Assembly (NCBI GenBank): GCA_034008185.1
Contig: CM067081.1
Span: 17,359,821 to 17,423,820 of the forward strand
DNA from: Gorsachius magnificus
Lineage: Eukaryota; Chordata; Aves; Pelecaniformes; Ardeidae
DNA length: 64,000 bases
Reading direction: 5' to 3'
In this document: positions 44,758 through 55,709 of the stretch, one piece after another
Layout: every line of letters starts with the position of its first letter
Position numbering within the stretch: the stretch's first letter is position 1
Position numbers and translations under genes: made by a program
The notes under the pieces: generated by a model
Told to the model about the DNA's origin: nothing
What the model saw: the letters and a program-made list of their open reading frames with translations, nothing else
Databases searched by the model: none

Positions 44758-44857
44758 GTGTCAGATCCCAGGAAACTGCCAGGCTTCAGAATATGTTTTC
44801 ATTAAGGGCACAATCCAGCTACCTTTTGAAGTTGATGGTACAGTTCCCGCCAAGTAA
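44758..44857 (+). other. unassigned terminal exon-like ORF (100 nt)
   Basis: After a T/C-rich acceptor (tgtttag) the frame carried from 44284-44369 continues: GCQIPGNCQASEYVF, then IKGTIQLPFEVDGTVPAK and a stop TAA at 44855-44857. The cysteines (C-x5-C) and the alternating hydrophobic pattern resemble an extracellular beta-rich segment, but I cannot name a family. A splice donor (aa|gtaaaag) overlaps the stop, so the exon could also end at 44853. The intron between the two pieces would be 388 bp. Confidence 0.25.
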
Positions 44858-47169
44858 AAGGCCTATCCCACTAAGATAATAATTGTCCAGGTAAATTGTA
44901 GGTAGACTAAAGCAAGGCAGCAGGCCACTGAAAGGCATCTCAGCAGCTCGTAACAATACCTCTCTGTGGAAATGACATTTGGAGAACAAATAGCACCTGA
45001 AAAACAGTCTGCGATTAATCTGTGTGGTGGTTGCAAAACTGCCCGCTTCCAATCGACAGTAAGTACTAGATGGACTCCCAAGAGACACAAAATGGGCGTT
45101 TAGTCCTTATGCAGCCTTGGTTCTTGTGAGAAATCCCAAACCAAAAGTAGGAAAACAAAGTTTATTTTCTCTCTCGTGGAGTTTCTTTGAGCTGAGGGTA
45201 GTATCTTGAATCAGTCCACTGTGCAATGGAGCAGGCGTTATGGAGGGAATGAACATACCAGAACGAAAGCTGAAGATGTTGCCAATGAAAAAAAGCACAA
45301 AACAAAGTTCAGAAGGCCTGGGACTGACACCCAATTTCAACTCCCTGTGCAGTTTTAATATCTTTTAAGGTACTTGTGCATCTTGGCATGCTGTCTTTAA
45401 AATGCAGCTGTTACCCCGCATCAGCAAGATGTTCCCAAGGTGCTCAGGTTCCAGATAAAAATGGCCATATGTGCATCCCGCTGAAAAACACAAGTTTAAA
45501 AGACTGTGTGATAAAGCAGTGACCTGTGGTTGTTCAATAGTTATTTCTCTGAACTGGTCTACCTTGTGTGTGGTAGGAAGTAGGGTCAAAACTAGTGCTC
45601 TTTTCCACAGCTACCTCTAGATACACTTTGCTCAAGTCTTTCTGGATTTTTATAGCTAGAAGCCTTACTCCCTTTTTCTGCCTTCCTTCCTTTGCTCTGC
45701 ATTCCAGTTAAGTCACTGAGTAAGAGATTAATTCAAAGCTGAAGAAGGATTTAACTCCAATTTAACCATATCTTCTAGTAAATCGCACGATGCTGAACAA
45801 TGCTGTGTGCTCTCTTGTTGAGTGAGACTGTCTTTTAACAGTTTTTGGCAGGATCGGCAGTTTTCTGCAGTCAAAGTTTAACCTAAAATTTTCCCTGCAC
45901 TTTTTTAAAGCCAAAAGTGAACTGGATGAAAGTGATCCAAGCCTGACCTGATACAGAGACCTATTTTATTGTTACACTTCAGTTATTTCTTTCTACTCTA
46001 AAGAACACATGAAAAGAATAATCTACTGCCAGGACCCAGAGAAGACAGAGCTTTTTTTTTTTCTTTTCTTCCTCCCCCTGCACTGCCCAACATGGGCAGT
46101 AATAGCATCTGTGTTCAGGAAGATCCAGATCCCTTGCAACTTCCGTTACCAGCAGCAGGGACAACCGAGGCCTGCAGGTGAGAGCAGCCCCAACATCTGG
46201 CAGCCCATCTGTTACCTCTAGAATAGGCTTTTCTGTGTACATAATTACACATTAGCCTACGTCAGATCTATTGCTTATAGGGTTCCATCTAGCGCAGCCA
46301 AAGTTTGCAACTGTGTTTGGCCTACGAGAGACGTTTAGAATGAAACCTTTGGCTTCCTTGGTATGGATGTAGGCACTTGATTTTGCACACAGCAGTGTGG
46401 AAATCCTCTTCATAGCATTTTACACTGTGTCATTTGTATGATTCAGATCTATTTTGGATCTTAAAATTCTGAGTCTACAGAAAAACTCATCGGACCTGGT
46501 TGGAAATCTGCGAGTTATTTCCTATAGAATATCTCAACTTTTCCTAGATAAGTCACATCACCCAAATTTCAGGTGCCTAAATACAAACATTACTGGGCAA
46601 TTTTTTAGATTTTTAACATTTCAACAAAAAGGTTTAATTTGAAGTTTTCCACAAAAGCTTTTTACTGGTTGCAACATAAAACAGTAAGAGCCAGGATGTA
46701 GGCTGATGCTCATTTTTTTATTGGTTTTAATTAAAAAGATTATGTCCTTCTGTGTGCAAAGCTTTGGGACCAGCCTTCATTCAGATGCTCTGCGCTTTCT
46801 AAGATCCATTGCCTCAGGTTTTAATCGCTATAAGTTACTATTTCAATTATATTGTAACTTTACCTGCTAATAATTTTTTTTTTCATTTAAATCCACATGA
46901 ACACTTGACAATTAGTTCTGGTTGTGCAGAGTTTAAATAATGCAAACTCAGGCTATAAGATCATGGTTGGCAGTGAACAGAAAGTCATCACAGTTTCTTG
47001 AGGATTTAGGCATTGTTCCTATCACAGTTAAATAAGCAGGCTTCTACTTTCGGCGTCTCTTTTAGATAGTGGGCAATTATCCAAGGCACTTCCAATTAGA
47101 GTGCTTTTAGTTCATCCAATCTGTAAGGCACAGGAGAAGATATTGTGGCATCAGATAAAATAATTGCAA

Positions 47170-47692
47170 ACATTCAGACCACATCTAGAATACTGCATCC
47201 AATTTTGGCCTCCTAATTCAAGAAAAACATCAATAAATTGAAGCAATTTCAGTGGAAGGTGATCAAGCTGGAACTGGACCTGGAGCACCGGGCCTGTGAG
47301 GAGAGGCTGAGGGAGCTAGGTTTGTTCAGCCTGGAGCAGAGATGGCTTTGGGGGGACCTAACAGCAGCCCCCAGTGCCTATGGCAAGGTCTTCAAGGTCT
47401 TCACAGCAGTGCAGGATGGGAAGGTAAGAGACAACGAGCATAAACTGAAACAGGAGAAGTTCAGTCTGCATGCATGGAGGAACTTTTTCCCCTGACTGCC
47501 TGAGGACAGTCTGACAGTGACACTGGTTGCCCAGAGAGGTTGCACAGTCTCCATCCCTGGAGGTTTTCAAACTGTGACTGGATGTAGCCCGTAGCACCTT
47601 GGTCTGACCTCAGAGCTGACCCTTGTGTGAGCAGGAGGCTGTACCAGACACCTCCTGAGGTGCTTTCCAGACTACACTGTGCTGTGATCCTT
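47170..47692 (+). mobile_element. CR1 LINE, old 3' fragment
   Basis: This is a degraded CR1 3' end in the + orientation. Fragments of the reverse transcriptase carboxy terminus are legible ([19 protein letters not shown], then LKQEKFSLHAWRNFFP). The word 'tccatccctggaggttttca' and the 3' UTR-like 'cctgaggtgctttccagac' follow. The frame is broken by stops and gaps. It is more diverged than the copy in intron 9 and lacks clear terminal octamers, so it is probably an older subfamily. The boundaries are approximate. Confidence 0.8.
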
Positions 47693-48641
47693 TTTTGACA
47701 ATTACGGATGTGAAAAGGCCATCTTCAGCCATCACATTCAATATTCCAGAACTACAGGAGTATTTGGAAAGTTTTAGGAGCTTATGGAGAGGGATGTTTA
47801 AGTTTTCTGTATGCTAGAAGGTCTTCTCCCCAACTTGATCAAAAGCTGCTCTTGACCAGTAGGCTTTAGTTATGATTTCTGTGAATCAGAAGTAAGTCAG
47901 ATTGTTCTCATCTAAATCCCATTCTCATGCTGGAAAAGAAAAAGAGAAAGAGAGTATCTGAATTCAGTTAAATAAGTGGAAGTGCTTTATATCTCTGCTT
48001 TGCCAGGGCAAAGGGAGCCCTTAACTTCCCAAGCAGCCTTATATAGCTGCTGAGTGACTGACAGCATGGACCTTTGTGGAACCCCTGAGTGGGGTCAAAA
48101 AGTGGAAGAGTGTTTTTTTACAGGAGTCAGACCACCGAGGTTGGCTGTCTCTCACTTTTGTCAGGGTATGCAGAAAAGGTGGGAGTATTTCATGGTTAAA
48201 GACTGAGTTGAGGGAATGTGCACAGAAGCTTAAGCTTAGTCAGTCTCTAGGTCATCATTTCCCCTGGGAGGTCAAAAGGAGACATTCTCTATCAACACTT
48301 GCCTGAAAAGGCCCAAAGAGTTCTGGGCACCAATGTGGTTGACTTAAGTGTGGTTGACTGAGCGCAAGGCTGGAAGTCATGTCATACCGATGAGCTTAAT
48401 TATGATCCTGCCCTGGTTTCCCATGAGTCTTGGAGGAGGTCAGTTCACCTTCTGGCTTCAGTTTCACCTTTGCAGATTGAGGGTAATGACAATTACCCAT
48501 CAACCTCAGAGGGATAGAGGAGATTAATAGCATAGTGTTTATTGTGCTGTGAATATTTAAAGTCCATTCCTACTGCAGATGTTTGTATGATTATTTCAAA
48601 TCCATGGAGAAGTGTGCATCAGAGCAAACCCCACAGTAGAT

Positions 48642-49412
48642 TTCATAGAATCATATAATCATAGAATCATTTGTTTGGAAAAGACCTTTCAGATCGAGTC
48701 CAACTGTACCTGTCCACTACCACTCTAAGCAGCTCGTCTACCTGTCTTTTAAATGCCTCCAGGGATGGGGACTCGACCACTTCCCTGGACAGGCTGTGCC
48801 AATGTTTGACAACCCTTTCACTGAAGAAATTTTTCCTAATATCCAATCTAAACGTCTCCTGGCGCAACTTGAGGCCATTTCCTCTCATCCTTTCTCCTGT
48901 TACTTGGGAGAAGAGACCAACACCCACCTTGCTACGCCCTCCTGTCAGGCAGTTGTAGAAGGCGATAAGGTCTCCCCTCACCCTCCTCCAGGCTAAATGA
49001 CCCCAGTTCCCTCAGCCGCTCCTCATCAGACTTGTGCTCCAGACCCCTCACCAGCTTCATTGCTCTCCTCTGGACACGCTCCAGCAACTCAATGTCCTTC
49101 TTGTACTGAGGGGCCCAAAACTGGACACAGTGTTCAAGGTGAGGCATCACCAATGCCAGGTACAGGGGAAGGATGACTTCCCTGCTCCTGCTGGCCACAC
49201 TATTCCTGATACAAGCCAGGATGCTGTTGGCCCTCTTGGCCACCTGGGCACACTGCTGGCTCATATTCAGTTGGCTGCCAACGAGTACCCCCAGATGCCT
49301 CTCTGCCAGGCAGCTTTCCAGCCACTCTTCTCCAAGCCTGTAGGATTGCATGGGGTTGTTGTGACCCAAGTGAAGGACCCGGCACTTGGTCTTGTTGAAC
49401 CTCAGTGACTTC
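48642..49412 (-). mobile_element. CR1 LINE, 5'-truncated, minus strand
   Basis: This CR1 copy is antisense to GRIA4. Its 3' end is at 48642 (atagaatcatataatcatag, reverse complement of the CR1 octamers). Its 5' truncation is near 49412. On the minus strand one frame (about 49369-48932) reads [20 protein letters not shown], then [20 protein letters not shown] and [20 protein letters not shown]. After a frameshift near 48960-48980 a second frame reads ALYNCL-like '[14 protein letters not shown]' and [13 protein letters not shown] '[20 protein letters not shown]'. It covers the last part of the reverse transcriptase ORF plus the short 3' UTR. It is inactive. Confidence 0.92.
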
Positions 49413-49594
49413 GATCAAAGAAACTGTTTTGGAGACAAAACAATAGGGAAAATGTAACTTCAGGTAACGGTTTCTTAAACAGTCTATGGTCTATGACCAC
49501 ATGTTGTTCTGTCTTCCCTTTGGAAAGCAGTAGCTGAAATCTCCATCACTAGTGGACCTTACTCCCTCCAGCTTTTTTTATTAAAAGTGGCATG

Positions 49595-50166
49595 TGGGCA
49601 CATGTTCAAGACAACAGCAATTACATTAGTTGGATCTCCATATCCACTGCGGACATCTATTAGTAATTTCCATACCTTGTTTTCTCTGTAGCCTGGCTGC
49701 TTGTGTTTGAAACATTACAAGCATGATTATTACTGTATTGAAGTGACTGTGCTTGATCTGACTGGTACGAGTGCTGGTGTATTTGCATTTGCTGCTGGTA
49801 CATGTCTCTACCAATGGTGGCAACATTATATAGCTGGTTGCCGGAGGGATTGGATTGCCCTTGTCTGATAATTTCACCTGATCTTGGACTGATGTTCATC
49901 TGGCTTCAGGGCATTTTAATTATCAGCACACTGGCTATTGGACCAACCATCTCATCTGGTTGCTGGCACCGTTTATGTTTGTCTCAGCCTATCAGATCTT
50001 CCTCATTAACTTCTGCAATAATATTCAGACAGAAAGTCCTAGGAACTCTTCCAGCTAATCCCCATTTTGGCTGCTGACCAAATAAGGCTTTATATGACAC
50101 AATTGTAATTACTTCATTTGTATGGTATTGATCTGCCATTAGGCAAAACACAAGCCAGCATTTCAC
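49595..50166 (-). pseudogene. integrase-derived relic resembling KRBA2/SCAND3/GINGER-type proteins
   Basis: On the minus strand, 50166-49984 reads DQYHTNEVITIVSYKALFGQ then QPKWGLAGRVPRTF and IIAEVNEEDLIG. This follows the pattern after the integrase core of KRBA2/SCAND3-like host genes and GINGER-type transposons (NTSYHxxI..SPYxALFGxxPKVGL...TEEDL). Further along, at about 49665-49600, LLIDVRSGYGDPTNVIAVVL matches the (V)DRGRGDPRNVIxVV motif of the same family. Between them is a Gln/Asn/Ser-rich stretch (49899-49660) with stops at both ends. Frameshifts and stops separate the pieces, so it is a pseudogene or dead element, not a working gene. The integrase core upstream (higher coordinates) was not recognised. 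Family placement is from memory. Confidence 0.5.
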
Positions 50167-50695
50167 TAAGGCTCACGTTATGCAATGTTATTTATTGTTT
50201 GTGTTGCAGTTGCAGCTAGAGATCCCACCTGGGGAATGGACCCCCTGTTTTTTTCTCTCAGTCTCTGCTTCTAATTAAAATAATTAACTTCAAAGTGCTT
50301 GCATTATAATTAGACCAAAGTTTAAGAAACCATCTCTTATCAGGGTTCTTTCCATTTATTGCCTTCCTTCTAATACTTCTTTATGAAAAAAATGAGTATG
50401 GAGTCACAAAGAATCATGTATAGTGACAGAAATCTCTCATGCCTCTTCTCAGTCTGAGTTTAAATCTGATAACAGTGTATTAGCTGGGCAGATCTTAGGA
50501 ATTAGTGGTCTGTTTCTGGCAATGGTAAAAATCAAGCATCTGTGCTGATTTCTCGATGTTATTAATGGCTTTTAGCATAGTGGCCACATTATTTTAATAC
50601 CTTTGTGGACACTGATGTCAGTGAATTAATTCCCTCAGAAGCAAACTGCAGTTTTGCCTTATAGCTTTCCCATGTGAAGTTGCTTTTCTCACTAG

Positions 50696-50803
50696 GAAAA
50701 ATTAATGGATGGTCAGACTGCTTGTATTACAGCACTTTCAGTACTGCACAGTACACTGATGGTATTTGGCTTTGCGGTCGTTTTGTGCTTCGTTCTCATT
50801 AAG
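50696..50803 (+). other. unassigned exon-like ORF with a transmembrane-like segment (108 nt)
   Basis: The acceptor ttctcactag and donor gtgagt bound exactly 36 open codons: EKLMDGQTACITALSVL, then HSTLMVFGFAVVLCFVLIK. The second half is a typical hydrophobic membrane segment followed by Lys. It joins in phase 0 to the open frame at 50992. I do not recognise a family; T-rich DNA can encode hydrophobic runs by chance. Confidence 0.3.
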
Positions 50804-50991
50804 GTGAGTCTGGGACTTGGTAGCTGAAAAGTCTAACCAGACAGGCAAAAGATTGGTGCTCATTGGAAACAGCACCTAAACTAGTGTGTTTGGTTTCTAA
50901 AATTAAAATATAGAATCTCAACTGAGTCTGGCTATTCCTCAAATTCCCTAGTACAGTAATTGCAGTAAGTTTATTTTTTTTTCCTGTTGCA

Positions 50992-51105
50992 GCTGCTGAG
51001 AAGATGGCAGGAGGTTTACCTCACTGTGGCTCTTGCCACAGATTACTATGTCTCTGTCACCCTGAGAATGGTTAAATGCAACTCATTTTGTATGACTCTT
51101 CTCTG
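50992..51105 (+). other. unassigned terminal exon-like ORF (37 codons plus stop)
   Basis: A very strong acceptor (a T run then cctgttgcag) begins a phase-0 frame: LLRRWQEVYLTVALATDYY then VSVTLRMVKCNSFCMTLL and TGA. With the previous piece this makes a hydrophobic helix followed by a basic stop-transfer sequence (KLLRRW) and a short tail, with a 188 bp intron. No AATAAA is seen in the next kilobase; an ATTAAA is near 52256. There is no match to any protein I know. Confidence 0.3.
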
Positions 51106-54100
51106 AGGACATCTCAGAAACATTAGCTAGGACAGAGGACTTCCATCACCTTTTATGAAGCATCTTAAGTTGACGGTGAGGTCAGCTTTTGTGAAAAAGG
51201 CATGCACAGATGCTCAGCCGAGCATATTCACTGGTAGAAGTCACTCCGTTGTGACTCCTGGCGGTTTTTTACCATTTCTTAATCTTAAACTGACATCTTA
51301 AACTAATCAGTTTCTGTTACAAGGTCTTGCTACTTGCAAGGAAGAAAATGCAGCAACATATCACAAGTAGAATAACAGGAGAAGACCATGTCAAATATAG
51401 TTCTTCTTATCCATCTTACTATTGCATGTTCCTAAAGGGTGAGTTCAGTCTGGCATAAATGAAAATTGGAGAAGTCTGATAGTGCAGTCTCTTCAAACAT
51501 TGCCAGATTTGAACCAGTCTCCAAAAATGCCAGATACGTTCAATACTGCATTAAGAAAGTTCTTGGGTTTATGATGTTAGCTGTCCTGCTGCCCACTGAA
51601 TAGAACATACATTTATATAGCACACAGAGACATGGGGCTGGTTAGGAACCAGAAAACCTAATTTTTGCAGTGAGTCAACAGGATATTTTACTTTCCATGG
51701 TTTGTCGGCAAGAGTCCTGACTGCTTTTGGAGGTCACAGTAGCATTTCTTCTGGGGATGGGTGATTCAGCCTAGGGGTGGGTCTTCCTGCGGATGAAAGC
51801 TGTGAAATGCTCAGTCCGAGGCACGATATTTCTGCCACTGCTGGGACATGTTGAATGGAGTGAAAAATTAGAAGCTGCTGAAACAGCTGCCACCTGCTTT
51901 GTGCTGGAAGATTTTGATGTAGTAAAATCTTCCTCTGTGTAGAGTGGCCAGAGTCGGCGATCTTAATAGGCTGTCTGGTAATCCATCGGTCATATCAAAC
52001 GGATTGAGATGGATGTAAAGAAGGAACAACTTTCTAAGTTATAAGGGACCATGACCTATTTCTATTCAATAAGTACTGAATTGCGTCCAAAAGAGATAGG
52101 TTTTTCCTGTCCTCATTCTGGATGAAAATAGTCACTCCATGGCATTCAGAAGCATAAACTTAAAATGCCTTGCAAATATGGCTAAGGTATTATGTAAAAG
52201 AAAATTTAAACTTACTGGCCAACATCAGTAATGATGAATAATGTCTCCAATCCTATTAAAATCAAGTCATCCATTTGAAAAACAAATAGATAATTTGTGC
52301 AGACAGTAAACTGCAATAATTGGCTTTTTTCTTGCGGAGGGAGCAGCATAAGGAGTTTCAATGACATGTGCCTGGATAAGGTAACATGATGTCTCCTAGA
52401 GAGACCTGCACTAAGTCTGGGTCGGGGAGGAGAGGGACAGCATGAGCCCTGGTGGGACTTCGCTGCTGTGGCCCCCACCCCAAGCCCCACTCCCTGTCTT
52501 TCAGCATCACTAATCCAACACTGATGGAACCACATCCGGTGCCGTGCCACAAAACCCCTACCTGTCCCTGCCAACCCTACCATTTTCTCTCATCCAGGGG
52601 CCCCTATGTTTAGGAGCTACTGGAGAGGCAGGTGAAACAGCATCCAAACACCCTGCTGTGACAAAACCCTGAGTCTAGATCTGCTTCGCCTAAGGTGCAG
52701 AAAAGCAAAAGGCTTTCTGCCAGCCATGCCAGAGGTGAACGTTACCCCATCTGAAAGCATTAAGTATTTTGGGGGCATGTATTTTAAAATGCTCATTTTG
52801 CACATTTCAAACTTTAAAATATTATTGTAAGTGCTTTTACCAATATCAAATATATAAAAAATGTAAAGGGCTATGGATTCCTAATGTTTCTGAGGTGAGA
52901 GAGAGCTTCAAGGCAGTTGGCAGTGGGCTAAGCTTATCCTCGGAGCAATGCCTGCAGCATGGAGCAGTGTTACACCGGTGCTCAGGCACTTTGGAAAAAT
53001 CCCACTCAAGTCTTTAAAACACATATTTTGAGCTGCAGGTGTTGGACCGCAGCAGCCTATTCGCATAATCCTGCTTATGCTGCAGCCAGCAAGAAAAAAT
53101 GTACTTTGAAAAGTGGTATTGCTTGATGAGAACAGGATTAGGTAATTGTTAGCGAAAATTAAAATAGCTCAGAGTTGAGAGAAAGTGTTGTTTCTGCTTC
53201 TACCAAAGACTGTGTGTAGAACCAATATGAACAGTTGACTCTAGGGACAATTTTATGTGGTTTTTATTTACAGCAAAGCTTTGTATAAAGCAGAGAAACA
53301 AGCAGAGTTGCCTTCCTGGGTCAACTGCTGTTGTTCTTACACAAGCAAAATATATATTTAATTGCTTGTGCCAAGAAGTGCTTGCATATTGTAATTGGAA
53401 TATCTTGCTGCAAAACAGCTTTCAATTTATATAAGTATTTTAAACTACAGTCATCAGACCTCTGGCTGGTGTAAGGTGTCAGAACTTCTTTGAATTCAAA
53501 GCAGCTGTGGCATTTTTAGCAGCAGTGGGTCTCCCATTAATTGGAACTCCCGCTGATCCTCAAGGTGTCAGTTTGGCTCATATTTGTTTACAAAGCTCGG
53601 TTCAAGTAACTAAGCTGCATACTTAGGATATACATAGAAGCTGTAAATACTCAGTGCCCCTGGAAATTAACCATCTCATTTGGATGGCTAAGTGAAGAGT
53701 GTTACACTTATTTTAATTAGCCACAATTGAAAAGTATTTGAGGGCTGCTTTAAATTTCCCATCTCTAAACAAAGAATAGCAAAACACACATACTTGTGTA
53801 AAGATAATTTATTTTTAGTGTTTGTAGAATATTCTGAGATACTGTTCTGGAGGAGGTTTTTTAAATGCAATTGGACAGGGGATTTTACAGTAACATTTAT
53901 AACTGGTATTAGCTTCTAATGCAGCACACAAACTGCCCATGGCTTTTTTGCAAGACTTTTGGCTTTCTGCAGACCCGTCAGTTCCTTGGGGGTACATGGG
54001 GTTTGCAAGGTGGAATTCAAGAGGCACCCACTGTCCTGGTGGATCCTCAGCCGGGCCTGAGCACCCAGCTGAGATGACTGGTCATGTCCTTTCCGTGATA

Positions 54101-54953
54101 AGCGTGTATATAGCGATGAAAGAGTTTAGCAGCCTGAGAAAACCACTGCAGAAGAGCTAATGTTGTTGTGAAGACTCACAACCTGAATACTAGTAGTTCT
54201 TTATTTAATTTGAATGCTGGGCAAGCTATCAGAGCAAGTCCCAAGGACTCTCTTTTGTTTGATCTATCAGCTGCATGTGAAAATGTCTTGATATGTGTTG
54301 CGCTTCAGTATGTGAATACATTTTTTTCATACAAATAGCATTATAGCACACAAAACTTTATAAATACCAGTACAAAAATTATTCCTACAAATTTTTTAAT
54401 GTATTTAAAAAGCCATGACTTCCAAGTTGGCCCTTTGTGATTAAAATTTAGGTTGTTTTTCTTGTAAAAATGCTCTTGCATTAGCTCTCTTTTTTAATAT
54501 TTGCATTATTGATCTTCAAGCCTTCTGAGTACAGAATGATACAAACTTTAGCTACATCTTCCACATTAACGGAGTACTTGTTTTATTCCTAATTTATTAA
54601 GCATATTCAGCCAGTGCCATGCAGCTTTACTCCTAATTTCTCTTGATGAATTGTTAAACACCCTTCAACTGCGCTGCATTTGTGGCATGTTACAGTCTGC
54701 CATCAGCACTTTTCAAAACATGACTAAAATAAACAGCTCAGAAGTTGGGCCGGGTTTAATTTTTTTTGCTTGGTAAGGTTGCATTTTAATTTTTCCCATT
54801 TAAAATCATTTGAACAGATGATATGAACAAGCTGTAAAAATGCACCCACTTGTGTTTCACTAAATACATCTGAGACAGATCCTCAGCTGCATCCAGAGAG
54901 TGCTTGGTTGGGCTCTCGGGCAGCTGTGGCCTCCTCCTCCCAAGCCGCCTGGG

Positions 54954-55089
54954 CTGGATACAGATTAGATCATGAGAGAATAACTGCAGTTCACATCACT
55001 GAAACAACATCACTGAACTCAGCTTCACCAGGATCTCTCTCTCTGCCTTGTCCCAAGGGAGGACACCCTCCCACCTGTGCCAGCAGCAT
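54954..55089 (+). repeat. inverted duplication, left arm
   Basis: The sequence starting ctggatacagattagatcat and ending near gtgccagcagca recurs as its reverse complement at 55577-55709. There are only a few mismatches or small indels by eye over the core (54954-55071 against 55594-55709), and homology weakens toward 55089. The left arm is probably the original, since the right arm abuts a CR1 insertion. Confidence 0.9.
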
Positions 55090-55314
55090 CGAGGGGCTTG
55101 TCTGGGAGACGGCTGCGTCGGCAGGTAGCTGCAGGGAGAGACATCCAAAGTGTGAGGAAGGAAATGAGCTTTGGGTGGCTTGAGAGGTGTCATCAGTTGC
55201 CAACACATCGCTGGCTGTGACATTGTGATCTTGGGAAAGCTCGTTCCTTCAGTGAGCTCCTCCTCCAGGTGCACCACTGTATCCGCAGCTTCGCTTCCCA
55301 TTGCGCAGCAGTTT

Positions 55315-55576
55315 AGAATCATAGAATCATAGAATCACTTTGGTTGGAAAAGACCTTTAAGATCATCGAGTCCAACCTTTAACCTAACCCTGCCATCCCA
55401 CCACTAAACCATGTCCCTAAGCACCTCATCTATCCTTCTTTCAAATACCTCCAGTGATGAGGACTCTACCACCTCCCTGGGCAGCCCATTCCAGAGCCTG
55501 ACAACCCTTTCGGTGAAGAAGTTTTTCCTAATGTCTAGCCTAAACCTGCCCTGGCGCAGCTTCAAACCATTCCTCC
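55315..55576 (-). mobile_element. CR1 LINE, short 3' fragment, minus strand
   Basis: This is a short antisense CR1 tail. It begins with the octamers agaatcatagaatcatagaa at 55315, then aagacctttaagatcatcga, and runs to the reverse complement of the CR1 carboxy-terminal coding region (on + strand 'ctccctgggcagcccattcc' and 'gtttttcctaatgtctagcc'). It is truncated at its 5' end, where it meets the right arm of the inverted duplication. It is similar in age to the copy in intron 9. Confidence 0.9.
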
Positions 55577-55709
55577 TGCTGCTGGCGCAGGCAGGAGGGT
55601 GTCCTCCCTCGGGACAAGGCAGAGAGAGAGCCTGGTGAAGCTGAGTTCAGTGATGCTGTTTCGGTGATGTGAACTGCAGTTATTCTCTCATGATCTAATC
55701 TGTATCCAG
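55577..55709 (-). repeat. inverted duplication, right arm
   Basis: This is the reverse complement of 54954-55089, placed at the 5' end of the CR1 fragment. The arms are separated by about 490 bp including the CR1. The junction falls in a shared gctgctgg-like word, which suggests microhomology joining or template switching during insertion. Confidence 0.9.
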
